From: an uncultured Prevotella sp.
Lineage (GTDB): Bacteria > Bacteroidota > Bacteroidia > Bacteroidales > Bacteroidaceae
Length of the DNA stretch: 64,000 bases
Assembly (NCBI RefSeq): GCF_946407605.1
Contig: NZ_CAMJOS010000014.1
Location: 23,916 to 87,915 of the forward strand
Reading direction: 5' to 3'
In this document: positions 40,307-47,834 of the stretch, one piece after another
Layout of the letters: the number at the start of each line of letters is the position of its first letter
How positions within the stretch are numbered: position 1 is the first letter of the stretch
The notes under the pieces: generated by a model
Told to the model about the DNA's origin: nothing
Seen by the model: only the letters and a program-made list of their open reading frames with translations
Database searches by the model: none
Position numbers and translations under genes: made by a program

Positions 40307-40684
40307 ATGAGAAAGATAAAAAGTAATGATGAGGCCTTAAGACTCTTTGAGGAAAGTTCTATAAGACATTCCGAAGCATCAGAGACAGGAGATTATAAAA
40401 CAGGAAATAGGCATCACGATATTATTGTTGCATGCATCCTATATCTTTACGACAGTCAGCAACTTCAATTATTGGAGCCTTTCTTGGAACATCCGCATGT
40501 TGGTGTACGTCTATGGGCTGCATTTGCATTGCTTTCTGTTGATAAAATTAGAGCAGAAAGAGTTCTAAAGGAGGTTCAGAATGATGATTCTAATGGCATT
40601 TATCGAAGTGATGCAATGTATACCCTAAAAGAATGGGAGAATGGTAAACTGAAATTTCCGTGGGAATGGGCAAGAAAGAAGTAA
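40307..40684 (+). CDS. DUF2019-like protein, probable immunity protein
   Basis: 125 residues, helical, cytoplasmic. The pattern LFEESSIRHSEASETGDYKTGNRHHDII and the HEAT-like VGVRLWAAFALL match DUF2019, a family often found next to polymorphic toxin ends. It follows repeat copy 1. In another frame the bases just upstream (40285-40326) stay open and stop 20 bp inside this gene, as toxin tails do in the two next cassettes, but that scrap is too short to prove. Probably an orphan immunity gene. Confidence 0.6.
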   Translation: MRKIKSNDEALRLFEESSIRHSEASETGDYKTGNRHHDIIVACILYLYDSQQLQLLEPFLEHPHVGVRLWAAFALLSVDKIRAERVLKEVQNDDSNGIYRSDAMYTLKEWENGKLKFPWEWARKK

Positions 40685-40726
40685 TGATAAAAGGATAATT
40701 CGAGATAAGTCAAAAGATTGATAAAA

Positions 40727-40790
40727 TGATCAGGAGCGCTCGGCTCTGCCGCTTTCACTAAGCGTAGCGACTGAAAGAACCGACCCCGCT
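40727..40790 (+). repeat. GATCA-bounded palindromic repeat, copy 2
   Basis: Matches copy 1 from TGATCAGgAGCGCTCGGC through GACTGAAAG and CCCCGCT; directly precedes a toxin-tail fragment. Confidence 0.72.
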
Positions 40791-40802
40791 AATCTAATTC
40801 TC

Positions 40803-40981
40803 GAACCGAAAGATCAGATTTAGATTATTCTATTGTTGCAGGGGGACTAACTCGAATGCAAGCTCGAATAATGGAGCAAAACTTAATAAATAAATATGGT
40901 ATGATTAAGAATGGAGGAAGTTTGTATAATAAAATCAACTCGATATCACCAAAATACTGGGATAAGTATGGAATAAAATAA
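40803..40981 (+). pseudogene. C-terminal scrap of a polymorphic toxin
   Basis: Start-less open frame reading TERSDLDYSIVAGGLTRMQ and ending INSISPKYWDKYGIK. The composition and the NLINKYG...LYNKINSISPKY pattern match the last 50 residues of Rhs-type nuclease tails. It stops 13 bp before the next immunity-like gene, the spacing expected for a toxin-immunity pair. The rest of the toxin is missing, so this is a decayed cassette. Confidence 0.6.
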
Positions 40982-40994
40982 TGATGATTTCTTT

Positions 40995-41477
40995 ATGAAT
41001 ATGAGAACAATAATTGGCGATGTGTTTTGTGTAAAGATAGATGGTAATTGCAAGAAATACTTGCAATACATTATTAGTGACTTAACGCAACTGAACAGCG
41101 ATGTTGTAAGAGTTTTCAAAAAATCATATCCTATTAATGAAGAGCCCGACTTGACAGAAGTAGTAAAAGGAAATATTGATTTTTATGCTCATTGCTCAAC
41201 AAGAATAGGTATGAAAAGAGGATTGTGGGAAAGAGTTGGGAACGTCAAAGATGTTGGTGAGACAAGGCACATCCTCTTTAAGACAAAGGGAGACTACACA
41301 AATAAGGATATCCAAGACGATTGGGCAATATGGAGAATTAATGAAGATCCTATTCATGTTGACGTTCATAGTATTGAATTAAAACAAGCATATTTGGGGG
41401 TGATATTCCAACCAGAAAGAATTGTCTATAGATTAAAGACTGGTACTAATTATGGGGTATATGCGAAATACGATTAA
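40995..41477 (+). CDS. Probable immunity protein (Imm26-like)
   Basis: 160 residues, cytoplasmic, no signal. It begins with IIGDVFCVKIDGNCKKYLQYI, a small beta-barrel start that resembles the Imm26 family, and ends YRLKTGTNYGVYAKYD. It follows the toxin scrap by 13 bp, so it probably neutralised that toxin. Start at 40995 or the Met two codons later. AT-rich like its neighbours. Confidence 0.55.
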   Translation: MNMRTIIGDVFCVKIDGNCKKYLQYIISDLTQLNSDVVRVFKKSYPINEEPDLTEVVKGNIDFYAHCSTRIGMKRGLWERVGNVKDVGETRHILFKTKGDYTNKDIQDDWAIWRINEDPIHVDVHSIELKQAYLGVIFQPERIVYRLKTGTNYGVYAKYD

Positions 41478-41617
41478 AATCTCATCATGGTTTTAACTTG
41501 GAAAGTAGGATAATTGGTTATGGGACTGCACTTAGTTATTACGATGATATAATTAAATATACATATGGATACCACCCGTGGTGGCACTTTATTTATAAAA
41601 TACCGAGACGATGGTAA
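41478..41617 (+). pseudogene. Second C-terminal toxin scrap
   Basis: Right after the previous stop, another frame is open without a start codon: KSHHGFNLESRIIGYGTALSYYDD at the front, then KYTYGYHPWWHFIYKIPRRW and a stop at 41615-41617. It overlaps the ATG of the next gene by 7 bp, as toxin genes do with cognate immunity genes. The family cannot be named from 45 residues. Confidence 0.5.
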
Positions 41618-42135
41618 AGAATTTAGTATTATGTGTTTTATGCATCCTATGTTGCTGTTGCATGACGAAAAGAACTATTCAACCTCTAAGCAACAAAGGT
41701 TTAGCATTGGATGTCAAATTGGAAAAAGACAGTGTAGCATGTGGTGATTCTGTTATGATATCTTTTGTGGTTTCTAATCCAACGGACAAACCGGTGGCGA
41801 TAGATTCTTTACAAAGAATAATACTGGAACGTTATAGTGAATATGAAACCTTTGGAGATGTGTACGATACTTGTATTTGCCAAGGGATAGGTGATACTGT
41901 GATATTGCCCCATAGTCAATATATGAAGAATGTAAAAGTATGCATTAGACCAGAGTTCTTTTTTACAGGCTTGAATAATTTACGGGCTCATTTCCTATGT
42001 AGTTTTCTTATTTATGATGATAGAAACAAATCAGCATATAAAAAGTACATATATATTCCTAAAAATGGAATAATTATATATTCAAAGCCGTTTAAAGTCT
42101 TTGTCGGAAATCATGGGGACTCTAATTGTTGGTAA
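41611..42135 (+). CDS. Lipoprotein, probable immunity protein
   Basis: 174 residues with a lipoprotein signal whose hydrophobic stretch ends in a run of Cys (CVLCILCCCC). The mature part is an Ig-like beta domain (DSVMISFVVSNPTDKPVAIDS) as in inhibitor-type lipoproteins. Its ATG overlaps the stop of the toxin scrap, so the best reading is an orphan periplasmic immunity protein. No family name can be given with confidence. Confidence 0.55.
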   Translation: MVKNLVLCVLCILCCCCMTKRTIQPLSNKGLALDVKLEKDSVACGDSVMISFVVSNPTDKPVAIDSLQRIILERYSEYETFGDVYDTCICQGIGDTVILPHSQYMKNVKVCIRPEFFFTGLNNLRAHFLCSFLIYDDRNKSAYKKYIYIPKNGIIIYSKPFKVFVGNHGDSNCW

Positions 42136-42211
42136 TGTTTGATTGAAGTAATAACAAATGATTGATATAAGAAAAAGTTTGTACTATTGCATGATTAGTA
42201 AAAACGGTATT

Positions 42212-43252
42212 ATGAAGAAGTATTTATTTCTATTGATAGCTGTAGTAACATTGGTGGGCTGTTCTCCCCAGGTGACATCAGAAATGGTGACAAGCGGATA
42301 TAATCCAGTGGCAACAAACAAGGTGATGATTGTCGAGAGCATAGACAAGGTAGAGAAGGCTCAAGCCATCGGCCAGGTGACGGTTGACGGAAAGGCAGAG
42401 TCGGTGAAAAGCGAATATGGAAAAATGCTGGGAATGGCCGTCAGAGAGACAGCACAAAAAGGCGGCAACGTGCTGGTGATGGACTATAGCGAGATGGACA
42501 AGAACCGACTGAAAGGTACGATGGCTTATACCGACGGCGAGGTGAACGACTCGCTGACACTCTCTGTCAGAAGAATTGACGAACTGAAGGCAAAACTATG
42601 GGGGCCGACAAAGACAACTGCCATAAAGACTGCTAATGCCGAAGCCGCAACCGATACAACTGCCGCCATTACAAACAACCAAGTCGAGGCCGATGGCTGG
42701 CAGCAGGAAGAAGAGGAGCCGCAGGGCATTATGTTCAAAATCGGTGCCGGACCCATGTGGACCACTTCGAAGCTTTATCTGACTACCGATGCCAAGAATT
42801 ATGTCACAGACCAGCGGGGCTATGGTCTCAACCTGTCTATTGCCTATACAGGAAAGAACATTTATGGCTTTGGTGCCGACTTCTATGGCGTCAGAACGGA
42901 GATTGACATTCCCAATAATATAAGGTACTATGGAAATAAACCCGATTACCTCATGATGTATCTCGGCCCCAGCGCCCTTATTGGCGGCAATATCACTCCT
43001 TGGTTGCGCCTTGATGCATCGTTGGGTCTAGGTCTGGCTTATTATCACGATGACGGCCAGAACGAAATCGGATTTGGATCGAGAATGACTGTGGGAATGG
43101 AGATTATGGTGACAAAGACGTTGGGCATCGGTATCGACGGTGTGCGTCAACGTAGCGTCTTCTCTAAACCTGATGGTTTTAAGCAGCCTGATAATGAGTC
43201 GTATGGCTTTGACCACTTGGGTGCCATGCTGACTGTCAGATTCCATTATTAA
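42212..43252 (+). CDS. Lipoprotein with C-terminal outer-membrane beta-barrel-like domain
   Basis: 346 residues from MKKYLFLLIAVVTLVGCSPQ (lipobox LVGC); the frame from 42158 is not needed. Residues 30-140 form a small alpha/beta domain (VMIVESIDKVEKAQAIGQVTV...GGNVLVMDYSEMD), then an acidic linker. From about 180 to the terminal HY there are alternating amphipathic strands ending in MLTVRFHY, as in beta-barrel proteins. The C-terminal part is similar in plan to the protein at 49839. More GC-rich than the immunity genes before it. Function unknown. Confidence 0.6.
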   Translation: MKKYLFLLIAVVTLVGCSPQVTSEMVTSGYNPVATNKVMIVESIDKVEKAQAIGQVTVDGKAESVKSEYGKMLGMAVRETAQKGGNVLVMDYSEMDKNRLKGTMAYTDGEVNDSLTLSVRRIDELKAKLWGPTKTTAIKTANAEAATDTTAAITNNQVEADGWQQEEEEPQGIMFKIGAGPMWTTSKLYLTTDAKNYVTDQRGYGLNLSIAYTGKNIYGFGADFYGVRTEIDIPNNIRYYGNKPDYLMMYLGPSALIGGNITPWLRLDASLGLGLAYYHDDGQNEIGFGSRMTVGMEIMVTKTLGIGIDGVRQRSVFSKPDGFKQPDNESYGFDHLGAMLTVRFHY

Positions 43253-43317
43253 CCTCTTAACATGATTAATTAATCGTATAAAAACCATGAGCCCATAAGA
43301 AGAAATAATCTCAAATA

Positions 43318-43349
43318 TTTGGATGCGTATAAGATTTTCAGTATCTTTG
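43318..43349 (+). promoter_or_regulatory. Promoter before the structured RNA
   Basis: TTTG (43318-43321), 20-nt spacer, TATCTTTG (43342-43349). The start site near 43357 lies about 230 bases before the next ATG and 30 bases before the strong hairpin. Confidence 0.72.
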
Positions 43350-43388
43350 CACCTTGAAATATAGTAGATAGAGCGACAGCTTTCTGTA

Positions 43389-43511
43389 CACATCCGAAAT
43401 CGCCAAAGGAAATAGTACACGGAAAGACTGCTGTTAGCTCACACTCGAATATGGGTGTGGGCTTTAGCGGTATCCATCTGTGTACAAGGTATTTGGCGAT
43501 GCCTGGATGTG
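43389..43511 (+). ncRNA. Candidate structured RNA or leader
   Basis: Five collinear helices form one 123-nt arm: CACATCC/GGATGTG (43389-43395 with 43505-43511), ATCGCCAAA/TTTGGCGAT (43399-43407 with 43492-43500), GTACAC/GTGTAC (43415-43420 with 43480-43485), GCT/AGC (43430-43432 with 43466-43468) and AGCTCACAC/GTGTGGGCT (43436-43444 with 43455-43463, one G-T pair), capped by a 10-nt loop. It sits 40 nt after a consensus promoter. The shape, with a central 9/11-nt internal loop, recalls 6S-type RNAs, but it could equally be a regulatory leader of the gene at 43587. I do not recognise a known family. Confidence 0.6.
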
Positions 43512-43586
43512 AGATGTTCTTACCGTTATCGCCCGCATCCTTTTTCAGAATCAAGGTATTTACTATATTTTTAAATTTGTTTGAAT

Positions 43587-44099
43587 ATGAATCACAATGA
43601 AGAAGTCCCAGAATCTCTGGGAGGACTTGGCGACATGCTGCCCGCCGATGTCCTGAAGAAGTTGGATGAACTGCTGGAGCTGCTGCACCAGAAGAATCAC
43701 ATCAGCCAAGGCAGCATCGTATTTAATATCTATGGGAAGGGAAGCCAGCACATAGATAACCAAATCAATATCGGGAAGACCCACCCCGACCCTCCCTGCT
43801 TAGGGAGGGAGAAGAGCGCAGGGGACTTACCTAACGAACTTGCCACCGACAAGGCGATGGTGCTGTGGAAGAAAGCGCAGGAGGCAGGTTACGTGGATGA
43901 GAACTTCCAACCACTCATCTCCCGCACCCAGGCGGCGCTCCTGGCCGACACCATGGCGGACCGGCTGAGCATCAAGGAGAAGTGGAAGATGTTTGAGGGG
44001 CTGTGGAATAGGAACAACATGTATAATGATTATTACAGATCTATGAATCAACAACAGTCATTAACGTTTCAAGATGAACTAAAACAACTTTTCAAATAG
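43587..44099 (+). CDS. Hypothetical protein, paralogue 1 of a tandem pair
   Basis: 170 residues, cytoplasmic. Starts at the ATG at 43587; the TTG six bases earlier is unlikely. Parts: helix VLKKLDELLELLHQKNHISQG, a short beta segment (GSIVFNIYGKGSQHIDNQINIG), an odd Pro-rich insert (HPDPPCLGREKSAGDL) and a C-terminal helical domain (LWKKAQEAGYVDENFQPLISRTQAALLAD...FEGLWN) of a kind seen in many Bacteroidales proteins of unknown role. The insert is encoded by a palindromic repeat (CCCTCCCT/AGGGAGGG at 43790-43809). Nearly identical in its middle to the gene at 44424. Confidence 0.65.
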   Translation: MNHNEEVPESLGGLGDMLPADVLKKLDELLELLHQKNHISQGSIVFNIYGKGSQHIDNQINIGKTHPDPPCLGREKSAGDLPNELATDKAMVLWKKAQEAGYVDENFQPLISRTQAALLADTMADRLSIKEKWKMFEGLWNRNNMYNDYYRSMNQQQSLTFQDELKQLFK

Positions 44100-44120
44100 G
44101 TCTTACATATGCTAAAAAAG

Positions 44121-44154
44121 ATTAACTCGCGCAAGAATGTTTGCGTGAGTTAAT
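44121..44154 (+). terminator. Terminator after paralogue 1
   Basis: 14-bp stem ATTAACTCGCGCAA / TTGCGTGAGTTAAT (one G-T pair) with a 6-nt loop, followed by TATTTATATT. Confidence 0.8.
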
Positions 44155-44214
44155 TATTTATATTATCTTTTGCAGCAGTTTTTAATGTACTCACGAAAAT
44201 TCTATAACTTGAGC

Positions 44215-44301
44215 ATGAGAATAGATGGCTTAAAAATAGACGGCATTGCCAACATTGAGCATGTCCCATTGGAAGAAGCATTGAATGTAACCATTAGATA
44301 A
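44215..44301 (+). pseudogene. N-terminal scrap of an AAA-type ATPase
   Basis: 28-codon frame beginning MRIDGLKIDGIANIEHV, which resembles the first strand of OLD/RecF-like ATPases where a P-loop would follow; here the frame stops before it. The 324-bp gap 44100-44423 holds this scrap, a terminator and an inverted repeat. Confidence 0.35.
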
Positions 44302-44332
44302 GGCTGTTCAAGCAACTTCTCAAATAGGAATA

Positions 44333-44365
44333 TACCCTCTATATACACCTGCTATATAGGGGGTA
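44333..44365 (+). promoter_or_regulatory. 12-bp inverted repeat, possible operator of paralogue 2
   Basis: TACCCTCTATAT and ATATAGGGGGTA pair over 12 bp with one G-T pair and a 9-nt loop. It lies just before the weak -7 box TAACTTCG (44384-44391) of the gene at 44424. Could be an operator or a terminator hairpin. Confidence 0.5.
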
Positions 44366-44423
44366 AATTTTATCTCTTTTTCGTAACTTCGCGGCGTAAA
44401 AGTTTAACCAATGAAATGAAGTT

Positions 44424-44885
44424 ATGAATGAGAATGTGACGAGCCAGTTGGATGAACTGCTGGAGCTGTTGCACCAGAAGAATCACATCAGCCAAGGCAG
44501 CATCGTATTTAACATCTATGGAAAGGGAAGCCAGCACATAGATAACCAAATCAATATCGGGAAGACCCACCCCGACCCTCCCTGCTTAGGGAGGGAGAAG
44601 AGCGCAGGGGACTTACCTAACGAACTTGCCACCGACAAGGCGATGGTGCTGTGGAAGAAAGCGCAGGAGGCGGGCTATGTGGACGAGCACTTCCAACCAC
44701 TCATCTCCCGTACACAGGCGGCACTCTTGGCCGACACAATAGCTGATCGGCTAAGCATCAAGGAGAAGTGGAAGATGTTTGAGGGGCTGTGGAATCGGAA
44801 ATACATGCGGAGTGATTACAACTTGGCTCTCACCAGAAAAAGAACGCTCGACTTTCAGGACGAACTGAAACGACAGCTTGGTTAA
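44424..44885 (+). CDS. Hypothetical protein, paralogue 2 of a tandem pair
   Basis: 153 residues. Same plan as the gene at 43587, with LDELLELLHQKNHISQG, the Pro-rich insert and LWKKAQEAGYVDEHFQPLISRTQ nearly unchanged; both ends of the protein and the last 25 residues differ. The insert's palindrome is also present (44576-44595), so it entered before the duplication. Shares no promoter with copy 1. Function unknown; the neighbourhood of hicAB and VirE suggests an accessory role. Confidence 0.65.
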   Translation: MNENVTSQLDELLELLHQKNHISQGSIVFNIYGKGSQHIDNQINIGKTHPDPPCLGREKSAGDLPNELATDKAMVLWKKAQEAGYVDEHFQPLISRTQAALLADTIADRLSIKEKWKMFEGLWNRKYMRSDYNLALTRKRTLDFQDELKRQLG

Positions 44886-44890
44886 GAAGC

Positions 44891-44934
44891 AAAAAGTCCC
44901 GGTGCTCGCGCATCAGGACTTTTTCTGTTCTTGT
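44891..44934 (+). terminator. Bidirectional terminator
   Basis: AAAAAGTCC (44891-44899) and GGACTTTTT (44926-44934) form a 9-bp stem between two converging genes; A- and T-runs on both sides fit termination in both directions. Confidence 0.75.
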
Positions 44935-44964
44935 TCTTGTTTTATGAAATACATCCGTGCCATC

Positions 44965-45366
44965 CTAACGGAAAGACGCGGCTTGCAGTTCCTTGGTAAT
45001 ATTTGCCATACAGACAGTCAGACGCTCGTAGGTCTTTTCACCTGCCGTCTTGATACCCCGAGTGTATTGGCGCATCAGCGAGGGATTGACCCCAGCCCGC
45101 TTAGCAACCTCTGTGACATTCAGGAAGGAGAAGTAGTCGAAGAACGACTGCAAATCGTACTGGTAGCGGAACTCTACCGGCTCTGCTGTCTTTCCGCTTT
45201 CCTCGTAGTCGGCCTTGGCCTCTTCCAGACAAGCCAGCAAGTCGTCTTTGGCTTCCTTCACTGTCTGGCCTGCAGCATTCAGTCCTACACCATAGACATC
45301 CTTTTCTGTGTGGCACCAGAATGTGCCGTCGGATGCCTGCGATACTGTCACTAATACTTTCCTCAT
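44965..45366 (-). CDS. hicB: HicB antitoxin
   Basis: 133 residues from the ATG at 45366 (MRKVLVTVSQASDGTFWCHTE). The N-terminal HicB fold, with GVGLNAAGQTVKEAKDDLLACL, is followed by an Xre-type helix-turn-helix (VTEVAKRAGVNPSLMRQYTRG) that would let it bind its own promoter. It lies 85 bp after hicA, in the usual toxin-first order. The longer frame to 45462 overlaps hicA and has no support. Confidence 0.87.
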   Translation of the reverse strand: MRKVLVTVSQASDGTFWCHTEKDVYGVGLNAAGQTVKEAKDDLLACLEEAKADYEESGKTAEPVEFRYQYDLQSFFDYFSFLNVTEVAKRAGVNPSLMRQYTRGIKTAGEKTYERLTVCMANITKELQAASFR

Positions 45367-45451
45367 ATATCGAATATTGTTTCTATCAAACAAAAAGTGT
45401 TCCTGCTCTCCGAACCGTCTGATTTCCAGCTCTCTTAAAAGTGGTCGGGGA

Positions 45452-45634
45452 TTACTCCCCAACCAACTTTTTCAAGATTTTCTGCGCCGTTCCCGTAGGA
45501 ACTTCGCCAGCGTGCCGGGGCACCCATTCGGACGCTCCCGTCTTGGGATTCGTCCACTTGTCGTGCCTCTTTCCGTTTCGAGCCAGAACGCACCCGGCGT
45601 CCCTGAGGCTCTCTAACAATTCAGATGTTTTCAT
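45452..45634 (-). CDS. hicA: HicA toxin, mRNA interferase
   Basis: 60-residue double-stranded-RNA-binding-fold toxin. It has the HicA start KTSELLESLRDAGCVLARNGKRHDKW and the active-site His in NGKRHDKW, and ends VPTGTAQKILKKLVGE as in the family. Cleaves mRNA when free of HicB. Transcribed first in the pair from a consensus promoter. Confidence 0.87.
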   Translation of the reverse strand: MKTSELLESLRDAGCVLARNGKRHDKWTNPKTGASEWVPRHAGEVPTGTAQKILKKLVGE

Positions 45635-45669
45635 AAAACACAGAACACTTTGTCCGCTTAGGACGGTGC

Positions 45670-45701
45670 AAAGGTAGCAAAAAAGTTACAAACAAACAAA
45701 T
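45670..45701 (-). promoter_or_regulatory. Promoter of hicAB
   Basis: Minus strand TTTG (45701-45698), 20-nt spacer, TACCTTTG (45677-45670). CTTTG...CAAAG at 45650-45675 forms a loose dyad over the start region that may be the HicB operator. Confidence 0.7.
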
Positions 45702-45750
45702 ATTTAGGTAACTTTTTTGTTATATTGCTATGTTTTTAACTATTTAGACC

Positions 45751-45810
45751 GTAGTACCCTCGCGTAGTACCCCTAAGGGGAGTAGGAACCAGAAATGTTT
45801 TGTATCTTTG
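45751..45810 (+). promoter_or_regulatory. Promoter and operator-like repeats before virE
   Basis: -7 box TATCTTTG at 45803-45810. Upstream, GTAGTACCC is repeated directly (45751 and 45764) and CCCCTAAGGGG (45770-45780) is palindromic; the palindrome covers the -33 position, as a repressor site would. Confidence 0.45.
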
Positions 45811-45832
45811 CCGCAAACAAATCTCTATTTGT

Positions 45833-47086
45833 ATGGAAGAGGAGAAAACTAAAAAGAAATGGAAAAAGAAAGAAACCAGCGGTGAGCGGAAAGCGAACTG
45901 GAAGGAGTATGTGGCCACGATAGAGGACATAGAGCGGTTCTTGGACGAGCGGGTGCTGCTGCGCCGCAACGTGGTGACGGGACTGGTAGAGGCATCGCCA
46001 GACTGGCTGCCCGTGAGTGACTTCCAGCTGAACTCATGGTGGAAGGAGCTGCGTAGGACGAAGATGGTCAGCCTGGCGGACTTCGACCATGTGGTGAACT
46101 CAGACTATGCGCCAGACTATCACCCGTTCCAGTCTTACCTGGAGCACCTGCCGCCCTGGAACGGCGACGACTACATCCTTGGCATGTCGGTGAGCGTGAC
46201 GGTGAAGGGCGGTCCCGATGAGCAACTGATGTTCTACCGGTTCCTGCGCAAATGGCTGGTGGCCATGGTGGCGGCATGGATAGACGAGACGGTGGTAAAC
46301 CATGAGATACTGGTGCTGGTGGGCCGTCAGGGAGCCTATAAGACCACCTGGTTCAGTTACCTGCTGCCGCCGGAGCTGCGCCGCTATTTCCGCATCAAGA
46401 CGAATGCGGGACGTATGAACAAAGACGACCTGCTGACGCTGACGCGCTACGGTCTGGTATGCTGCGAGGAGCTCGACACCATGAACGCTGCAGCCATGAA
46501 CCAGCTGAAGTCGGCCATGACCATGCCAGCCGTCGACGAGCGTCCTGTCTATGGTCGCCACCACGAGCACCGCCCACACATAGCCTCGTTCTGCGGCACG
46601 GGCAACAACACCCAGTTCCTGAACGACCCCACGGGCACTCGCCGTTGGGTACCCTTCGAGGTGGAGTCCATCGACTCGCCCCGCGACCATCCCTTCGACT
46701 ACGAGGGTATCTACTCCCAGGCCTACGCCTTGTATAACCAGGGCTTCGAGTTCTGGCTGTCGCCGGCAGAGACAGAGTGGCTGATGAAACACAACAGCAC
46801 GTTCGAGACGCCGAAGTCGGAGATCGAAATGGTGAACTGGTACTTCCGCAAGCCTGTGGACAACGAGCAGGGCGAGTTTTTGCCCGTGTCTGTTGCCATG
46901 CAGATTATTGCTGCTAACACGGCCCAGATTTTCACGCTCGAAGGACTGGGGCGTGCCTTCACTAAGCTGGGCTTTCAGAAGAAGTCCGATGGCGACCAGC
47001 GTGGCTACATCGTCGTGCGGCGTAGCGGCGCGGAGATTGATGAGCGCAAACACCTGCTGGCCATTTCCGACGACTTACACTTTTGA
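45833..47086 (+). CDS. VirE-type (virulence-associated E) P-loop ATPase
   Basis: 417 residues from the ATG at 45833 (MEEEKTKKKWKKK). P-loop GRQGAYKTTW near residue 165, Walker-B-like CCEELD near 218 and the sensor-like GTGNNTQFLNDPTGTRRWVPFEV are those of the VirE/P4-type helicase family common in Bacteroidales. The usual N-terminal primase-like half is absent. It opens the widespread cluster with DUF4248, HU, smalltalk and amidase genes; the cluster's function is unknown, and phage- or plasmid-like replication ancestry is likely. Confidence 0.83.
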   Translation: MEEEKTKKKWKKKETSGERKANWKEYVATIEDIERFLDERVLLRRNVVTGLVEASPDWLPVSDFQLNSWWKELRRTKMVSLADFDHVVNSDYAPDYHPFQSYLEHLPPWNGDDYILGMSVSVTVKGGPDEQLMFYRFLRKWLVAMVAAWIDETVVNHEILVLVGRQGAYKTTWFSYLLPPELRRYFRIKTNAGRMNKDDLLTLTRYGLVCCEELDTMNAAAMNQLKSAMTMPAVDERPVYGRHHEHRPHIASFCGTGNNTQFLNDPTGTRRWVPFEVESIDSPRDHPFDYEGIYSQAYALYNQGFEFWLSPAETEWLMKHNSTFETPKSEIEMVNWYFRKPVDNEQGEFLPVSVAMQIIAANTAQIFTLEGLGRAFTKLGFQKKSDGDQRGYIVVRRSGAEIDERKHLLAISDDLHF

Positions 47087-47111
47087 CGGATATCCAATGA
47101 AAAAGACTCCT

Positions 47112-47140
47112 GCGCGTACTGCGCTCGTATGTGTACGCGC
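47112..47140 (+). terminator. Terminator after virE
   Basis: GCGCGTAC (47112-47119) pairs with GTACGCGC (47133-47140); a T-rich run follows within 10 bases. Confidence 0.65.
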
Positions 47141-47211
47141 GCAACTCTTTTTTCTTCTTTATCTGTAAGAAGTGTAAGAAATAGAATGAAGAAGTGATAA
47201 ACCATACGACT

Positions 47212-47427
47212 ATGTTAGAAGTAAAAGACTATTCCAAGCAGGAGCTGGCCGATGCCATGTATGCCTGCAACATCAAGCCAAAGTCGCGTCTGAAGAAGCT
47301 GTGGCGCGAGATAGCGACCTGTCCGGGACTGCAGCACGACCTCAAGCGTCTGCACTACCATACCGGCGACTCCGGGTTCACGGCAGCCATGGTGGAGAGA
47401 ATCAAATACTGGCTCTGTATAGACTGA
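47212..47427 (+). CDS. DUF4248 family protein
   Basis: 71 residues, starting MLEVKDYSKQELADAMYACN; the pattern with KSRLKKLWREIATCPGL matches DUF4248, which sits between VirE and HU genes in many Bacteroidales genomes. Helical, possibly DNA-binding. Function unknown. Confidence 0.8.
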   Translation: MLEVKDYSKQELADAMYACNIKPKSRLKKLWREIATCPGLQHDLKRLHYHTGDSGFTAAMVERIKYWLCID

Positions 47428-47507
47428 AAAGATGTTAAAAGAATGTTCGCATGGCAGACAGTGCAGACACTGGAGGATTCTGCAGACAATGGCTCTTTGA
47501 AATGTAG

Positions 47508-47719
47508 TATCTTTGCAATGCATTTGAGATGCATCGCGAGTGAAGGCTGCGGCTCAGCATAGCTCGAGCGAGCTCGGCTCTGCGTTCGCCTTGCACTTCA
47601 CTTGTACCTGGCAAGTGAGCCGAAGGGACGTCATCTACGACCCGTTCCGATGTTTGTTTCCATCCGTTCCGACGTCATCTGCGACCCGTTCCGATGATAC
47701 TTTAGGGGGGTAAAGTATC
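47508..47719 (+). other. Structured intergenic region before the HU gene
   Basis: The 407-bp gap 47428-47834 holds a -7 box TATCTTTG (47508-47515), the palindrome AGCTCGAGCGAGCT (47561-47574), the hairpin TCACTTG/CAAGTGA (47598-47618), a 26-nt direct repeat with one mismatch (47627-47652 and 47671-47696), and a perfect 9-bp hairpin GATACTTTA/TAAAGTATC around a G6 loop (47696-47719). No open frame. It may be a long leader RNA or a recombination/replication site. Confidence 0.55.
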
Positions 47720-47834
47720 GCATCTACGACCGCAAAGTGACGTTCCCTCGGGTGAAAGAAACGTCCCGGACGACCCGAAAGTGACATACCTTTCACAAGC
47801 CGCGACAATGTTTAATGTTTAATTTTAAAAGATT

